64,000 nt of DNA from Sulfuricellaceae bacterium (GTDB lineage Bacteria; Pseudomonadota; Gammaproteobacteria; Burkholderiales; Sulfuricellaceae), in assembly GCA_030690895.1 (NCBI GenBank), contig JAUYFQ010000013.1, forward strand, positions 1 through 64,000, read 5' to 3'. Position numbers and translations under genes: made by a program. This document shows positions 47,608 to 59,995 of this stretch, one piece after another. Below the pieces are notes generated by a model. The model saw only the letters and a list, made by a program, of their open reading frames with translations. It was not told where the DNA came from and ran no database searches. Each line of letters opens with the position of its first letter. The first letter of the stretch is position 1.

Positions 47608-49149
47608 TTAGTAAACCGAGCTGGCCTTGAACTCTTCAATCGCAGCAGCCAGTGACTTTTCTCCGTCTGCACTGATGTCTCGCTCATTTTCAATCGTGTC
47701 CATCAAGGCATTGTGTTTGCTCTTCATGAAGGCCATCAGCGCGGCCTCAAATGCCAATGCTTTTTTGACTTCCACGTCGTCCATGTAACCCTTGTTCACG
47801 GCAAACAGCGTCAACGCCATCTCGGAAATCGACATCGGAGAGTATTGGTTCTGTTTCATCAGTTCCGTCACCAGCTTGCCGCGCTCCAACTGCTTGCGTG
47901 TTGCTTCGTCCAGATCCGACGCAAACTGGGCAAACGCCGCCAACTCACGATACTGCGCAAGCGCCAGACGAATGCCGCCGCCCAATTTCTTGACCGCCTT
48001 GGTTTGTGCAGCGCCACCTACCCGGGATACCGACAGACCGGCATTGATTGCAGGACGGATACCCGCGTTGAACAGGTCGCTCTCAAGGAAGATTTGACCA
48101 TCGGTAATGGAAATCACGTTGGTCGGCACGAAGGCGGAAACGTCACCTGCCTGTGTTTCAATCACTGGCAGGGCGGTCAGAGAGCCAGTTTTACCCTTGA
48201 CCGCGCCATTAGTGATTTTCTCGACGTGCTCCGCATTCACGCGAGCAGCGCGCTCCAGCAGGCGGGAGTGCAGATAGAACACGTCGCCGGGATAAGCCTC
48301 ACGGCCTGGCGGGCGGCGCAGCAACAGTGAAATCTGGCGATAGGCCCATGCCTGTTTGGTCAAGTCATCGTATACGATCAAGGCATCTTCGCCCTTATCG
48401 CGGAAGTATTCGCCCATGGCGCAACCGGCATAGGGCGCGATGTACTGCATGGCGGCCGGGTCGGATGCCGTCGCTGCCACCACAATGGTATGCCCCATGG
48501 CGCCGTGCTCTTCCAGCTTGCGAACCACGTTGGCAATAGAAGAGGCCTTCTGGCCGATGGCGACATAAATACAGACAACGCCGGTACCCTTCTGGTTGAT
48601 GATGGCGTCGATAGCCACGGCAGTCTTGCCGGTCTGACGGTCGCCAATAATCAGCTCACGCTGACCACGACCAATCGGCACCATGGCGTCAACGGACTTA
48701 AGGCCGGTTTGCAGGGGCTGTGATACTGACTGACGCGAGATCACACCAGGTGCAACCTTTTCAATCGGGGAGCTTTCTGTCGCCGCAATCGGACCCTTGC
48801 CATCGATAGGCTGACCTAGCGAATTGACCACACGACCGATCAGCGCTTCGCCGACAGGCACTTCCAGAATTTTGCTCGTGCATTTGACGGTATCGCCTTC
48901 TGAAATGTGATCGTATTCGCCCAGCACGACGGCGCCGACCGAGTCACGTTCCAGATTCAGCGCAAGGCCGAAGGTGTTACCTGGGAATTCCAGCATTTCA
49001 CCTTGCATGACATCGCTCAAACCATGGACACGAACGATACCGTCTGTCACGGATACGACTGTTCCCTGGTTTCTGGCTTCAGCTGCGGTCGCAAAGTTTT
49101 CGATTTTACTCTTGATCAGATCACTGATTTCTGAGGGATTTAACTGCAT
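47608..49149 (-). CDS. atpA: F1F0 ATP synthase alpha subunit
   Basis: 513-residue non-catalytic nucleotide-binding subunit. The P-loop is [15 protein letters not shown]. The arginine finger is expected in the [17 protein letters not shown] region. The N-terminal [19 protein letters not shown] is the part that contacts the delta subunit. Length is normal. Confidence 0.97.
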   Translation of the reverse strand: MQLNPSEISDLIKSKIENFATAAEARNQGTVVSVTDGIVRVHGLSDVMQGEMLEFPGNTFGLALNLERDSVGAVVLGEYDHISEGDTVKCTSKILEVPVGEALIGRVVNSLGQPIDGKGPIAATESSPIEKVAPGVISRQSVSQPLQTGLKSVDAMVPIGRGQRELIIGDRQTGKTAVAIDAIINQKGTGVVCIYVAIGQKASSIANVVRKLEEHGAMGHTIVVAATASDPAAMQYIAPYAGCAMGEYFRDKGEDALIVYDDLTKQAWAYRQISLLLRRPPGREAYPGDVFYLHSRLLERAARVNAEHVEKITNGAVKGKTGSLTALPVIETQAGDVSAFVPTNVISITDGQIFLESDLFNAGIRPAINAGLSVSRVGGAAQTKAVKKLGGGIRLALAQYRELAAFAQFASDLDEATRKQLERGKLVTELMKQNQYSPMSISEMALTLFAVNKGYMDDVEVKKALAFEAALMAFMKSKHNALMDTIENERDISADGEKSLAAAIEEFKASSVY

Positions 49150-49161
49150 GTCTTTTTTCTC

Positions 49162-49698
49162 CTAGCGTTTCAGCGCGAAGGCCATATTGTGCAACTGGCC
49201 ACGCACCGAAGCGTCAATCACCACGTCGCCGGCATTGATTTTCACACCGCCAATCAGTTCCGGGTCCACTTTTACTTGCGCCATCACCTTGCGGCCAAAG
49301 CGTTTTTCGAGAAGCCCGACCATTTCCTTGACTTGTTCATCGGTCAGCGGAAATGCGCTGTCGATTTCTGCGTCCAGCTCACCGCTTTGCTCCGCCTTCA
49401 GTTTTTCAAACTGCTCCGCGATTACCGGCAAAACAGCCAGTCTGCCATTTTCAAGCAGCAACCTGACCAGATTTTTGCCGTGCTCATCAAGCTGCTCGCC
49501 CAGCACACCAAAAAAAACCTGCTCAATATTTGAATGCGTAAACTTGGGATTGGCAATGGCTTCTCTCATGCTTGCATCCCCAGCAACAGCAGCCAGAGCT
49601 TCAAGTGTTGAAGACCATTCCTTGAGCGTTTTACCCTGAATGGCGAGGCGATATAAAGCCTCTGCGTAGGGCCTTGCAATCGTTACTGTTTCAGCCAT
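49162..49698 (-). CDS. atpH: F1F0 ATP synthase delta subunit
   Basis: 178-residue peripheral-stalk subunit that joins F1 to the b subunits. It starts MAETVTIARPYAEALYRLAI, and the C-terminal part has GGVKINAGDVVIDASVRGQL, the OSCP/delta signature. It lies 7 bases after atpF and 12 bases before atpA. Confidence 0.96.
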   Translation of the reverse strand: MAETVTIARPYAEALYRLAIQGKTLKEWSSTLEALAAVAGDASMREAIANPKFTHSNIEQVFFGVLGEQLDEHGKNLVRLLLENGRLAVLPVIAEQFEKLKAEQSGELDAEIDSAFPLTDEQVKEMVGLLEKRFGRKVMAQVKVDPELIGGVKINAGDVVIDASVRGQLHNMAFALKR

Positions 49699-49705
49699 GA
49701 TTTAC

Positions 49706-50176
49706 CTAGATCTCGCTCTTCAAAGCCGTCAATAGCTCCGCATGTGCGCTGGCATTGATCTCGCGGCGCAGGATTTTTTCAGCGCCGGCGACAGCCAGAT
49801 CAGCTACCTGTTGACGCAAAGCCTCGCGGGCACGGTTGACTTCCTGGTCTATTTCGGCCTTTGCGCCCGCGATCAGACGATCCGCTTCTTCCTTGGCCGT
49901 GCCTTTTGCTTCTTCGATCACCTGTGTCGCGCGCTTTTCTGCCTGTACGATCAACTCGGCAGCCTTTTGCTTGGCATCATGCATCGAGTCAGTCGCGCGA
50001 CGCGTCGCCAGTTCAAGCTCGTGCTTGCCACGTTCGCCCGCAGCCAAACCGTCAGCAATAAGTTTTTTCCTCTCGGTCAAAGCCTGCATGATGGGTGGCC
50101 AGACGAATTTCATGCTGAACCACACGAACAGAATGAACATGATCGTTTGCGCGAGAAGGGTTGCATTGATATTCAT
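49706..50176 (-). CDS. atpF: F1F0 ATP synthase b subunit
   Basis: 156-residue peripheral-stalk subunit. One N-terminal membrane helix ([20 protein letters not shown]) is followed by a long Ala/Glu/Lys-rich coiled coil that dimerises and reaches the delta subunit. The length of 156 is the same as in E. coli. Confidence 0.96.
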   Translation of the reverse strand: MNINATLLAQTIMFILFVWFSMKFVWPPIMQALTERKKLIADGLAAGERGKHELELATRRATDSMHDAKQKAAELIVQAEKRATQVIEEAKGTAKEEADRLIAGAKAEIDQEVNRAREALRQQVADLAVAGAEKILRREINASAHAELLTALKSEI

Positions 50177-50211
50177 GCATAGACCTTTCTTGAGTAATTA
50201 ACTTCCAACGA

Positions 50212-50463
<252 letters not shown>

Positions 50464-50503
50464 CTAAATTTAAGTTTTGAAGTGAATCGGTGAGTAAAAA
50501 ATC

Positions 50504-51367
<864 letters not shown>

Positions 51368-51733
51368 TTATTGTTTCTCTATCCCGTTTATTATCGCCAA
51401 AACCACATGCACCAACTGGCCCAGCACAAAGCCGACCATCAGATAAACAGCCTGCAGCTTCAACCACCCTAGTCCCGCCGCAAGTAACAGCATGACTATG
51501 AAAAATCTCTCCGCGCTGGAGCGCACGAAAATAACCAGATCCAGTCTTGGATCCTGAACTGCCCGTTTTGACATCCGGCCCGCATGCCAAACCAGCAACA
51601 GCGTATTGGACAGAGCGGTCACGGCGCCAAAGCCAAGCGCTTTCGCCGCACCATCACCTGCCAACCCGTATCCGACTGATACAACCAGCGCAGATAACAT
51701 GGCCTGCAGCGTGATTATACTGCCTGTAGGCAT
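51368..51733 (-). CDS. atpI: ATP synthase subunit I (AtpI)
   Basis: 121-residue hydrophobic protein with about four membrane helices. AtpI assists c-ring assembly and is not part of the finished enzyme. Identification rests on position as first gene of the atp operon, size and topology; sequence conservation is weak. The operon promoter lies 30-60 bases upstream. Confidence 0.88.
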   Translation of the reverse strand: MPTGSIITLQAMLSALVVSVGYGLAGDGAAKALGFGAVTALSNTLLLVWHAGRMSKRAVQDPRLDLVIFVRSSAERFFIVMLLLAAGLGWLKLQAVYLMVGFVLGQLVHVVLAIINGIEKQ

Positions 51734-51762
51734 CTCATAAAACCGGCACGTAATATCATAAA

Positions 51763-51791
51763 ATTATAATATGCTATTTCCAAGTCGTCAA
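51763..51791 (-). promoter_or_regulatory. Near-consensus sigma-70 promoter of the atp operon
   Basis: On the minus strand: TTGACG (51791-51786), a 17-base spacer, and TATAAT (51768-51763). It lies 30 bases before the atpI ATG, giving a short leader of about 23 bases. It is the best promoter match in the window, fitting a strongly expressed operon. Confidence 0.85.
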
Positions 51792-51832
51792 ACTTGGTCT
51801 AAATTTTGTGCACAGACCAAAATTGCTCATGC

Positions 51833-52666
51833 CTAAAACTTGCCAATAATACTTTCCAATTGCTCCAGGGAGTCATAATCGATCATCAAGCGACCCCGCC
51901 CGCCCTTTTTATGAGTTACCGTAACCCGCGCGCCAATTTTTTCAGCCAGATCTTCCTGCAGGCGGACCACATCCCGATCAGGTTCCTTACGCTCCATTTG
52001 CTCCGGTTTCAGTAGCCGTTGCGCGAGTTTTTCCGCCTCCCTGACGGACAGTCCCTTGTGAATGATTTCATGTGCAGCGTCAATCTGCTTGATTTGGGTC
52101 AGCCCCAGCAGGGCCCGAGCATGCCCCATGTCGAGTTGGTTCAGCATCAGCATTTCCTGAACTCTCGGCGCCAGATTCAGCAATCGCAGTAAATTGGTGA
52201 CGGCACTGCGGGAGCGCCCCACGGCATCGGCTGCTGACTGGTGGGTAAGCGAAAACTCGTTGACGAGACGCTGGATCCCCTGCGCTTCTTCGAGTGGATT
52301 GAGATTTTCGCGCTGAATATTTTCTATTAGCGCCATGGCAAGTGCGGATTCATCGGCGATTTCCCGCACCAGCGCCGGCACTTCACCAAGGCCCGCCATT
52401 TGAGCGGCCCTCCAGCGCCGCTCCCCGGCAACAATTTCATACCGCTCGCCCGAAATCGGACGAACCAGTATCGGCTGCATGATGCCCTGACCCTTTATTG
52501 AGCTCGCCAGTTGAGTGAGCGAATCTTCGTCCATGTGCGTGCGGGGCTGATATTTCCCTGGCTGCAAGCGATTGACGGCGATATGCCTCAACATTTCGCT
52601 CGCCTCATCATCGCCAGCCAGCAAGGCGTCCAGTCCGCGTCCCAACCCTTTGTGCTTGGCCATCAT
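51833..52666 (-). CDS. parB: Chromosome-partitioning protein ParB
   Basis: 277 residues from the ATG at 52666, which has AGGA 7 bases upstream; ATGs at 52672 and 52663 are alternatives. The N-terminus KHKGLGRGLDALL is typical. The CTP-binding/ParB nuclease-like domain has VAGERRWRAAQMAGL, and the helix-turn-helix that binds parS includes LTHQSAADAVGRSRSAVTNL. The C-terminal part dimerises. It starts right at the parA stop and has its probable parS at 56041, 3.4 kb away. Confidence 0.96.
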   Translation of the reverse strand: MMAKHKGLGRGLDALLAGDDEASEMLRHIAVNRLQPGKYQPRTHMDEDSLTQLASSIKGQGIMQPILVRPISGERYEIVAGERRWRAAQMAGLGEVPALVREIADESALAMALIENIQRENLNPLEEAQGIQRLVNEFSLTHQSAADAVGRSRSAVTNLLRLLNLAPRVQEMLMLNQLDMGHARALLGLTQIKQIDAAHEIIHKGLSVREAEKLAQRLLKPEQMERKEPDRDVVRLQEDLAEKIGARVTVTHKKGGRGRLMIDYDSLEQLESIIGKF

Positions 52667-52668
52667 AT

Positions 52669-53439
52669 TCATTCCTGTGCGCCTTTACTTATCATTTCCC
52701 CTGCCAGCGCCAAATAAGCCTGAGCACCTTTTGATGCCTTATCATGGAACAGAACTGGCACGCCATAGCTAGGCGCCTCCGCAAGGCGAACATTACGCGG
52801 AATCACCGTTCTGTAAACCTTGTCGCCAAAATGTTGCTGTAGTTGCAGCGACACCTGCTGCGCCAGTGCGTTTCGCGGGTCAAACATGGTTCGCAACAGC
52901 CCCTCGATCTCCAGTGACGGATTCAGGTTTGCACGCACTCGCCGTATCGTGTTGACCAGGTCGCTCAGCCCTTCAAGGGCATAATATTCACACTGCATTG
53001 GGATAAGAACGGCCTGAGCCGCACACAAGCCATTCACGGTCAGCAAATTCAGCGCCGGGGGGCAGTCCAGGAGGATGTAATCATACTGGTCTGCCACCGA
53101 TTCCAGTGCACGCTTGAGACGCCGCTCGCGTGCCATTTCCTGCACCAGTTCGATTTCAGCCCCGGCCAATTCCCGGTTGGCGGGAATCAGATCATAGTTA
53201 CCCTGTGGGGCTGAAACGCGCACCTCAGCCAGTGACTTTTGTTCCAGCAGGACGTGATAAACAGAATGAAGCAGTTTGCCTTTTTCAATTCCGCTGCCCA
53301 TGGTTGCATTTCCCTGTGGATCAAGATCCACCATCAACACCCTGCGCTTGGTTGCCGCCAGGCTGGCGGCAAGATTGACGGTCGTGGTCGTTTTTCCGAC
53401 CCCGCCTTTTTGATTGGTAACTGCAATAATCCTGGCCAT
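52669..53439 (-). CDS. parA: Chromosome-partitioning ATPase ParA
   Basis: 256-residue Walker-type ATPase that moves ParB-parS complexes over the nucleoid. The deviant Walker A motif is NQKGGVGKTTTTVNLAASL; Walker A' is RVLMVDLDPQGNATMGSG; Walker B is DYILLDCPPALNLL. It starts 2 bases after the rsmG stop, in the usual mnmG-rsmG-parA-parB order. Confidence 0.96.
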   Translation of the reverse strand: MARIIAVTNQKGGVGKTTTTVNLAASLAATKRRVLMVDLDPQGNATMGSGIEKGKLLHSVYHVLLEQKSLAEVRVSAPQGNYDLIPANRELAGAEIELVQEMARERRLKRALESVADQYDYILLDCPPALNLLTVNGLCAAQAVLIPMQCEYYALEGLSDLVNTIRRVRANLNPSLEIEGLLRTMFDPRNALAQQVSLQLQQHFGDKVYRTVIPRNVRLAEAPSYGVPVLFHDKASKGAQAYLALAGEMISKGAQE

Positions 53440-53441
53440 GC

Positions 53442-54065
53442 CTACACCATCCCGATAATTACCAAATGTCGCTGTGCGTCCAGGCCAGGCACAGCCAGCG
53501 GAATGACCTGAATCTGTTCTGGCTGGAATGAAAGCACCGCCAGCTCTTCACGGGGGAAAACCCCTTTCATGGCAAGCAGCCTACCGCCGGACCGACAATG
53601 TGGCGCGCCCAGTCGAACGAATTCTGACAATTCTGAAAAGGCCCGTGAAATGACCATATCAAAAGGAAGAAGCGGTTTGTAAGCTTCCGCCCTCACGCAC
53701 TCAACCGCCACATTTCCCAGCTTGAGTTCAATGCTAACCTGACGCAGAAACGTGGTTTTTTTTTGGTTGCTGTCCAGCAAGGTAATCTGTAATTCTGGCC
53801 TGGCGATTGCCAGCGGGATACCCGGCAGGCCACCCCCAGCGCCGATATCCAGCAGTCTGCCATCGCCGACATGGGGCAACACGGACAAGCTGTCGAGAAT
53901 ATGCTGGACCAGCATGCTTTCCTGATCCCGGATGGCGGTCAAATTGTAAACCTTGTTCCACTTGTCCATCAGCGCAATGTATTCGAGCAACTTCCGCTGC
54001 TGCTCGGCAGACAATTCCAGATGCAACTGCGCCAGGCCACGAGCCAGGATATCCTGCAACATCAA
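53442..54065 (-). CDS. rsmG: 16S rRNA (guanine-527-N7)-methyltransferase RsmG
   Basis: 207-residue SAM-dependent methyltransferase that modifies G527 of 16S rRNA. The SAM-binding motif is [29 protein letters not shown] in the N-terminal part and [11 protein letters not shown] are family signatures. It overlaps mnmG by 4 bases. Confidence 0.95.
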   Translation of the reverse strand: MMLQDILARGLAQLHLELSAEQQRKLLEYIALMDKWNKVYNLTAIRDQESMLVQHILDSLSVLPHVGDGRLLDIGAGGGLPGIPLAIARPELQITLLDSNQKKTTFLRQVSIELKLGNVAVECVRAEAYKPLLPFDMVISRAFSELSEFVRLGAPHCRSGGRLLAMKGVFPREELAVLSFQPEQIQVIPLAVPGLDAQRHLVIIGMV

Positions 54066-55957
54066 GCGCTCTTTCGATCATTGCGGCCCTGTACCCGTTT
54101 CAGGTACACCAGCAGCAAGGAAATGGCGGCAGGCGTCACGCCAGACAGGCGCGCCGCCTGCCCCAGGGTTTCAGGTCGGTGCTGCGACAACTTCTGCCTG
54201 ACCTCGATTGAAAGACTATGCACCTTGCCATAATCCAGATCCGGGGGGAGCCGTAACGCCTCATAATGGTGATGACGGTCGATCTCCTCTTGCTGACGCT
54301 CAATATACCCCTGATACTTGGCCTGAATTTCAACCTGTTCGGCCACATCCGCCTCATTGACGCCTTCGCCGACACCTGGCAGCGTCATCAGCGACAGATA
54401 GCTGACTTGCGGGCGGCGCAATAAATCCAGCAGGGAATATTCTCGTTCGATCGCCTGACCCAGCACGCGTTCGGCGCTGGCTACATCGAGAATACGCGGA
54501 TTGACCCAGGTTGATTTCAAGCGCTCCTTTTCGCGGGCCACGGCCTCGCGCTTGTGTTCAAAACGACTCCAGCGCAGATCATCCACCAACCCCAACTCCC
54601 GACCGATTTCCGTCAGGCGCATATCGGCGTTATCCTCGCGCAACAAAAGGCGGTACTCTGCTCGACTGGTAAACATCCGGTAGGGCTCTGATACGCCCCG
54701 CGTCGTCAAGTCATCCACCATCACACCCAGGTAGGCCTGGTCGCGACCGGGGTACCATGCATCGCTCCCGCTGGCCCGCAGGGCTGCGTTCAGACCGGCA
54801 AGCAACCCCTGGGCCGCAGCCTCCTCATAGCCTGTCGTGCCATTGATTTGCCCCGCAAAAAACAAGCCGCGTATCGCCTTGGTTTCAAGCGAGGTTCTGA
54901 GTCCGCGCGGGTCAAAATAATCATATTCAATCGCATACCCTGGGCGCGTAATGTGCGCGTTCTCGAATCCTCTGATCGAACGCACCAACAGGTGCTGGAT
55001 ATCAAAAGGCAGGCTGGTGGAAATCCCGTTAGGATAGATTTCGTTGGTATGCAGCCCCTCTGGCTCAACAAAAATCTGGTGGCTATCCTTGTCGGCAAAA
55101 CGCACGATCTTGTCTTCGATGGAGGGGCAATATCGTGGCCCAACGCCCTCAATTACCCCCGTGTAGAGCGGCGAACGATCCAGACCACTGCGGATAATGT
55201 CGTGCGTCTTCTCGTTGGTTTCCGTAATCCAGCATGAAACCTGCTGCGGATGTTGATCAGGAGTCCCGAGGTAGGAAAAGACCGGCACCGGACTATCGCC
55301 AGGCTGTTCCTGCATGACCGAGTAATCCAGGCTACGCCCGTCTATTCGGGGGGGGGTTCCCGTTTTAAGCCGCCCGACCGGCAGATTCAGCTCGCGCAGA
55401 CGATGCGCCAGACTGATCGACGGCGGATCACCCGCCCGCCCGGCTTGGTAATTGGCCTGCCCGACATGAACCAGGCCAGCCAGAAATGTACCTGCCGTCA
55501 ACACGACCGATCGCGCCTCAAAGCGTATACCCAGTTGGGTCACGACGCCGGTAATCTGCTCCCCGCTCAGCGTAAAATCATCAACGGCCTGCTGAAATAG
55601 CCACAGATTGGGCTGGTTTTCTAAGCGCCGCCGAATGGCCTGCCGGTAAAGCAATCGATCAGCTTGCGCGCGCGTTGCGCGCACGGCCGGTCCTTTGCTG
55701 GCATTTAACGTGCGAAACTGTATGCCACCCTCGTCAGTAGCAGCTGCCATCGCCCCACCCAGCGCGTCGATTTCCTTCACCAGATGTCCTTTGCCAATTC
55801 CGCCAATCGCCGGATTGCACGACATCTGTCCAAGGGTTTCAATATTGTGGGTCAACAGCAGCGTCCGTCGCCCCATACGCGCAGAGGCAAGCGCCGCCTC
55901 TGTGCCGGCATGGCCACCACCAACTACGATGACATCAAATGAATCAGGAAAAATCAT
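54062..55957 (-). CDS. mnmG: tRNA uridine-5-carboxymethylaminomethyl modification enzyme MnmG (GidA)
   Basis: 631-residue FAD-dependent enzyme that, with MnmE, modifies U34 of several tRNAs. The dinucleotide fold is [20 protein letters not shown], followed by [20 protein letters not shown] and [12 protein letters not shown]. The C-terminal region binds MnmE. The length is standard. It heads the mnmG-rsmG-parA-parB cluster, and a parS site lies 84 bases upstream. Confidence 0.97.
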   Translation of the reverse strand: MIFPDSFDVIVVGGGHAGTEAALASARMGRRTLLLTHNIETLGQMSCNPAIGGIGKGHLVKEIDALGGAMAAATDEGGIQFRTLNASKGPAVRATRAQADRLLYRQAIRRRLENQPNLWLFQQAVDDFTLSGEQITGVVTQLGIRFEARSVVLTAGTFLAGLVHVGQANYQAGRAGDPPSISLAHRLRELNLPVGRLKTGTPPRIDGRSLDYSVMQEQPGDSPVPVFSYLGTPDQHPQQVSCWITETNEKTHDIIRSGLDRSPLYTGVIEGVGPRYCPSIEDKIVRFADKDSHQIFVEPEGLHTNEIYPNGISTSLPFDIQHLLVRSIRGFENAHITRPGYAIEYDYFDPRGLRTSLETKAIRGLFFAGQINGTTGYEEAAAQGLLAGLNAALRASGSDAWYPGRDQAYLGVMVDDLTTRGVSEPYRMFTSRAEYRLLLREDNADMRLTEIGRELGLVDDLRWSRFEHKREAVAREKERLKSTWVNPRILDVASAERVLGQAIEREYSLLDLLRRPQVSYLSLMTLPGVGEGVNEADVAEQVEIQAKYQGYIERQQEEIDRHHHYEALRLPPDLDYGKVHSLSIEVRQKLSQHRPETLGQAARLSGVTPAAISLLLVYLKRVQGRNDRKSA

Positions 55958-56040
55958 GGGGAAATATTTGGGCGACTAGGGGTAATCGGGAACGCGATGA
56001 TACGATAAAACCCGGCTTCTTGTCAGTTTTAGGCCGCGCC

Positions 56041-56056
56041 TGTTTCACGTGAAACG
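56041..56056. promoter_or_regulatory. parS centromere site
   Basis: TGTTTCACGTGAAACG matches the consensus TGTTTCACGTGAAACA at 15 of 16 positions. It lies in the gap between mnmE and mnmG, near oriC and 3.4 kb from parB. This is where ParB would load and spread. Confidence 0.92.
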
Positions 56057-56079
56057 TCCGTTGCACCCTGCCAGCAGAC

Positions 56080-57420
56080 TTACTTTCCAATACAGAATCG
56101 GCTGAAAATTTCACCGAGCAGGTCATCGGCGCTGAATTCCCCGGTGATGCTGGAAAGCGCGACCTGGGCCAGTTTTAATTCTTCAGCAAAAAATTCCAGT
56201 TGCTGGCAGTTTTTCCGTGCAGCCCCAATGTGCGTAGCGGCCAACTCCAATGCACGGATATGCCTTTCTCGCGCCATAAACGCGCCTTCCCCTGTTTGCT
56301 GCCATCCGGCCAGATTGAGCAGGCGATCATGAAGGATATCCATCCCATCCCCTCTCTTTGCCGAAACATACACGCTCGCAACCCCTGCCTTTTCTTCCTG
56401 GCCGGAAAAATGAGGGATCAGGTCAGTTTTATTGAATACCTGCAAGACCGGTAGCTGTGGTGGCAAGCGGGAAAGGATGGACTGATCGGATGGCGTGACG
56501 CCTTCCCTGGCATCCAGCAGAAGCAAAGCCAGACTGGCTTTTTCTACTGCTGCCCAGGTACGGTTGATACCAATTTGCTCAACCTCGCAACTGGTCTCGC
56601 GCAGTCCGGCGGTGTCGATGATGTGGAAAGGCACGCCATAAATTTCGATTTCCTCGCGCACAGTGTCGCGCGTCGTCCCGGCGATCGGCGTGACGATCGC
56701 CACCTCGTCACCGGCGAGCTGGTTCAGCAGGCTGGATTTTCCCACGTTGGGCTGCCCCACCAGCACGACGTGGATACCTTCCCGCAACAAACGACCCTGC
56801 CTGGCATTGGCGAGAAGACGCTGATGCAGGGTTTCGATTTTTCCCAACTTTCCCAGCGCATCGGCTGCTTCGAGAAAATCCACATCTTCATCAGGAAAAT
56901 CGATGCAGGCTTCTACCAGCATGCGCAAATTGATCAGGCTGTCTACGATTTCGTGAATGGCGCGGGAAAACTCGCCTTGCAGGGATCGGATCGCGCTTTT
57001 GGCCGCTTCTTCACTGGCAGCATCGATCAGGTCTGCGACGCTTTCCGCTTGAGCAAGATCGAGTTTGTCATTCAGGAAAGCGCGCCGGGTAAACTCGCCG
57101 GGCTCGGCCAGGCGGGCCCCCAATTCGAGACAGCGCTTGAGCAGGCGTTGCATCACAGCGTTTCCACCATGTCCCTGCAACTCCAGGACATCTTCCCCGG
57201 TAAAGGAATGGGGCGCTGGAAAAAACAGGGCTATTCCCTGATCGATAACAGATCCGTCACCCGCTAAAAAATTGCTGAGCGAGGCCTGGCGGGGCAACAG
57301 CGATTTATTGAGCAAGGACAGGGTAATCGCCCCCAACTCCTTTCCTGAAACACGAATGACGCCGATGCCACCACGCCCTGGCGCAGTCGCAACGGCGGCA
57401 ATGGTATCAGCGCTTTGCAT
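56080..57420 (-). CDS. mnmE: tRNA modification GTPase MnmE (TrmE)
   Basis: 446-residue GTPase that works with MnmG on wobble uridine. The N-terminal tetrahydrofolate-binding domain begins [20 protein letters not shown]. The G domain has [34 protein letters not shown] and NKTDLI. The C-terminal catalytic cysteine is in FCIGK at the end. It overlaps yidC by 14 bases. Confidence 0.97.
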   Translation of the reverse strand: MQSADTIAAVATAPGRGGIGVIRVSGKELGAITLSLLNKSLLPRQASLSNFLAGDGSVIDQGIALFFPAPHSFTGEDVLELQGHGGNAVMQRLLKRCLELGARLAEPGEFTRRAFLNDKLDLAQAESVADLIDAASEEAAKSAIRSLQGEFSRAIHEIVDSLINLRMLVEACIDFPDEDVDFLEAADALGKLGKIETLHQRLLANARQGRLLREGIHVVLVGQPNVGKSSLLNQLAGDEVAIVTPIAGTTRDTVREEIEIYGVPFHIIDTAGLRETSCEVEQIGINRTWAAVEKASLALLLLDAREGVTPSDQSILSRLPPQLPVLQVFNKTDLIPHFSGQEEKAGVASVYVSAKRGDGMDILHDRLLNLAGWQQTGEGAFMARERHIRALELAATHIGAARKNCQQLEFFAEELKLAQVALSSITGEFSADDLLGEIFSRFCIGK

Positions 57421-59047
57421 TTCCTTTGGCAGGAACTGCTTTTTCTGCTGCCCGGGTAATTTGCCATTGCTGAGCGATGGATAGTACGTTGTTTACCACC
57501 CAGTAAAGCACCAGACCAGCAGGGAAGAAGAAGAAGAAGATACTGAAGGCAAACGGCATGATTGCCATAACCTTGGCTTGAATCGGATCGGGTGGCGTCG
57601 GATTGAGTCGGGTCTGAATGATCATGGTCAGCCCCATGATGATGGGCAACACATAATATGGATCAGGCGCAGACAGATCCTGTATCCACAACACGAATGG
57701 CGCATGGCGCATTTCCACGGTGCCAAGCAACACCCAGTACAACGCAATAAACACCGGAATCTGGACAACAACCGGCAGACAACCGCCTAGCGGGTTGATC
57801 TTCTCGGTTTTGTACAAGTTCATCATGGCCTCGTGCAGGCGCTGCCTGTCGTCGCCAAACTGTTCCTTGAGCTTCTGAAGCTTGGGGCCGATGATGCGCA
57901 TTTGCGCCATCGAACGATAACTCTTGGCGGAAAGCGGGTAAAACGCCAGCTTGATCAAAATGGTCAGAAGGATGATCGCGACACCCCAATTACCCACCGC
58001 CTTGTGGATTTTTTCCAATACCCAGTACAAGGGGGCGGCAATCACGGTTAGCCAGCCATAATCGACCGTCAAATCCAGGCCAGGCGCCAGTTTGCTGAGA
58101 TTTTCCTGCTCCTCCGGGCCAGCGTAGAGCGGCACCGACAGCGCTCCGCTGCTGCCGGCCACGATACTACCAACAGGAATGATCACCCCGGCCGCGTAGA
58201 GATTGTTTCCAAGCGACTTGCTATAAAATTCCCGCTCTTTTCCTGCCAGAGGAAGCCAGGCGCTCACAAAATAATGCTGCACCATGGCGACCCAGCCATC
58301 CGTACTGTGTTTGGTAAACTCGGCCTTCCCCTTTTCGATATCAGAAAACTCTATTTTCTGGAATTTATTCTTCTCCGTATAAATCGCCGCACCAGTGAAG
58401 GTGCTGATAAACATGGAGCTTCCGCTGCTTGCCGCCGAACCGTCCCTGACCAACTGGAAATAGGCGCCAGGATTCAAGGTGGTCGCGCTGTTGTTAGTAA
58501 TCTGGTATTCAACATCCACCAGATAACTATCTCGGTGAAAAGTGAATACTTTCTCGACCGAGATGCCTTCGCCTCCCGATGCAGTCAATTTAACTTTCAG
58601 CTCATTCGCGCCGCTCTCCAGCCCAAAATCCTGCCCCGCTGCCGCGTAGCGGGTACGATGATCGGGCAGACCGTTGCCGGTTAAACCACTTTGAGCGATG
58701 TAGGTATGGGGTTTTGCTTCAGACATGAGGACAAAATTCTTGCTTTTATCCTGGTCGTCGTGATGCTCGAGGAGTTCCAGTTGGCGAATATCTCCGCCCA
58801 ATGTGTCTATTTCTACGTAAAGTTTGTCAGTCTTGACGCGAACTTTCTCTCCGCTTGCCAATAGCGCAGTGGCTGGCGCTGCATTGGCTGGCGTTAGCGC
58901 GGGTAAGCTGGTGTCTGAAGTCGTCTGCGTGACCGCACTGGACGGCTGGCTGATTGCTTGAGGGTGTTGATCCTTTTGCCAGGACTCCCAGAGCATCAGG
59001 ATGGAAAATGAAAAAACAACAAATAATATGAGTCTTTGAGTATCCAT
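57407..59047 (-). CDS. yidC: Membrane protein insertase YidC
   Basis: 546-residue inner-membrane protein of the proteobacterial type. It has an N-terminal membrane helix, a large periplasmic beta domain (about residues 40-340) and five conserved C-terminal membrane helices, including [20 protein letters not shown] and [20 protein letters not shown]. It ends in a basic tail (VPAKGNAKR). YidC inserts small membrane proteins, including AtpE encoded in this window. Confidence 0.97.
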   Translation of the reverse strand: MDTQRLILFVVFSFSILMLWESWQKDQHPQAISQPSSAVTQTTSDTSLPALTPANAAPATALLASGEKVRVKTDKLYVEIDTLGGDIRQLELLEHHDDQDKSKNFVLMSEAKPHTYIAQSGLTGNGLPDHRTRYAAAGQDFGLESGANELKVKLTASGGEGISVEKVFTFHRDSYLVDVEYQITNNSATTLNPGAYFQLVRDGSAASSGSSMFISTFTGAAIYTEKNKFQKIEFSDIEKGKAEFTKHSTDGWVAMVQHYFVSAWLPLAGKEREFYSKSLGNNLYAAGVIIPVGSIVAGSSGALSVPLYAGPEEQENLSKLAPGLDLTVDYGWLTVIAAPLYWVLEKIHKAVGNWGVAIILLTILIKLAFYPLSAKSYRSMAQMRIIGPKLQKLKEQFGDDRQRLHEAMMNLYKTEKINPLGGCLPVVVQIPVFIALYWVLLGTVEMRHAPFVLWIQDLSAPDPYYVLPIIMGLTMIIQTRLNPTPPDPIQAKVMAIMPFAFSIFFFFFPAGLVLYWVVNNVLSIAQQWQITRAAEKAVPAKGNAKR

Positions 59048-59054
59048 GCTTTAC

Positions 59055-59264
59055 CTAGGGTAAGGGATCGTATCCGCCATCGTGCCAGGGGTGGCAACGA
59101 CCGATGCGTTTTGCACCTAGCCATAACCCCTTGAACGATCCGTATTTTTTTAATGCTTGCAGCGTATATTCTGAACAGGTTGGCGTAAATCGGCAGGATG
59201 GCCCGATCATCGGGCTGAGCAGATATTGGTAAAGTTTGACCAAAAAGATAAAAATCCGTGTCAT
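59055..59264 (-). CDS. yidD: Membrane protein insertion efficiency factor YidD
   Basis: 69-residue protein with the YidD signature GPSCRFTPTCSEYTLQALKK and CHPWHDGGYDP. It is amphipathic and membrane-associated, and thought to help YidC-dependent insertion. It lies between rnpA (4-base overlap) and yidC, the usual position. Confidence 0.95.
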   Translation of the reverse strand: MTRIFIFLVKLYQYLLSPMIGPSCRFTPTCSEYTLQALKKYGSFKGLWLGAKRIGRCHPWHDGGYDPLP

Positions 59265-59638
59265 TTTTTCTCGCCAAACCCATCCAGTTTCAATCTGGCG
59301 CTTGCTCGATCAAACTGTCCAAGTAATTCGCTAACGATACCTTCGCGATTTTTCTGATCAAATTGTTTTTTTACGCGCACAACGATGTCCATGCCGGAAA
59401 GTTTGTCCTGATGCAAACGGAAGACTTCACGAGAAAGGCGCTTGATGTAATTCCTGCGATTTGCCAGCTTGGCTACTTTCTTGCTGACAATCACCGCCAG
59501 ACGACCATGATCATATAGACCCGGCTTTACAAGAATTTGAAAATGTTCGCTGTTAATTCGCCGGTTAAACGTAAAAACGGATGAAATCTCATCCGTTTTT
59601 ACTAAATGCATGGCTTTAGGAAATCCAAAGCCTGTCAC
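59261..59638 (-). CDS. rnpA: Ribonuclease P protein component
   Basis: 125-residue basic protein that binds the RNase P RNA for 5' maturation of tRNAs. The RNR motif region is KLANRRNYIKRLSREVFRLH. The start at 59638 keeps the MTGFGFPKAM beginning, similar in length to the E. coli protein. It lies 11 bases after rpmH. Confidence 0.95.
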   Translation of the reverse strand: MTGFGFPKAMHLVKTDEISSVFTFNRRINSEHFQILVKPGLYDHGRLAVIVSKKVAKLANRRNYIKRLSREVFRLHQDKLSGMDIVVRVKKQFDQKNREGIVSELLGQFDRASARLKLDGFGEKK

Positions 59639-59649
59639 TCTCGCGCCCT

Positions 59650-59784
59650 CTATACGGCCAGACGAACTCGACCGCTGGCACGGCGCGCGTTGATAATGGC
59701 ACGACCAGCTGGTGTTTTCATTCTTGCGCGAAACCCATGTGTGCGCTTGCGTTTAACAACCGACGGTTGAAAAGTGCGTTTCAT
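59650..59784 (-). CDS. rpmH: 50S ribosomal protein L34
   Basis: 44-residue, highly basic protein, starting at 59784 with [20 protein letters not shown] and ending VRLAV before TAG at 59652-59650. L34 sequence and length are nearly invariant, so identification is secure. It is first in rpmH-rnpA-yidD-yidC-mnmE and divergent from dnaA. Confidence 0.97.
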   Translation of the reverse strand: MKRTFQPSVVKRKRTHGFRARMKTPAGRAIINARRASGRVRLAV

Positions 59785-59826
59785 AATTTTTCCCCAAATT
59801 CTTAATACGTATACCGTGAACCCGAA

Positions 59827-59856
59827 ATTAGATCATTCCGTGATATGCCTTGTCAA
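59827..59856 (-). promoter_or_regulatory. Promoter of the rpmH operon
   Basis: On the minus strand: TTGACA (59856-59851), an 18-base spacer, and TCTAAT (59832-59827), 42 bases before the rpmH start. The consensus -35 and near-consensus -10 fit a strong ribosomal-protein promoter. Confidence 0.75.
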
Positions 59857-59887
59857 CAAATATAACGCCTGTACTATTTTCCCATCC

Positions 59888-59976
59888 TGTGGATAAGTCT
59901 CTACAATCGAGCTACAATAGGCGGCTAAAATCCAGTTTTTACTGGATTCAACTGGATAATCTTTTGCTTATCCAGA
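59888..59976. promoter_or_regulatory. DnaA boxes in the rpmH-dnaA intergenic region
   Basis: A perfect DnaA box lies on the minus strand at 59888-59896 (TGTGGATAA on the plus). A one-mismatch box TTATCCAGA is at 59968-59976, near the dnaA start, and TGGATAA at 59953-59959 is a partial one. They suggest autoregulation of dnaA and possibly a second part of the origin. A distinct dnaA promoter is not clear. Confidence 0.65.
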
Positions 59977-59995
59977 TTCAACATCAAGGTTATAA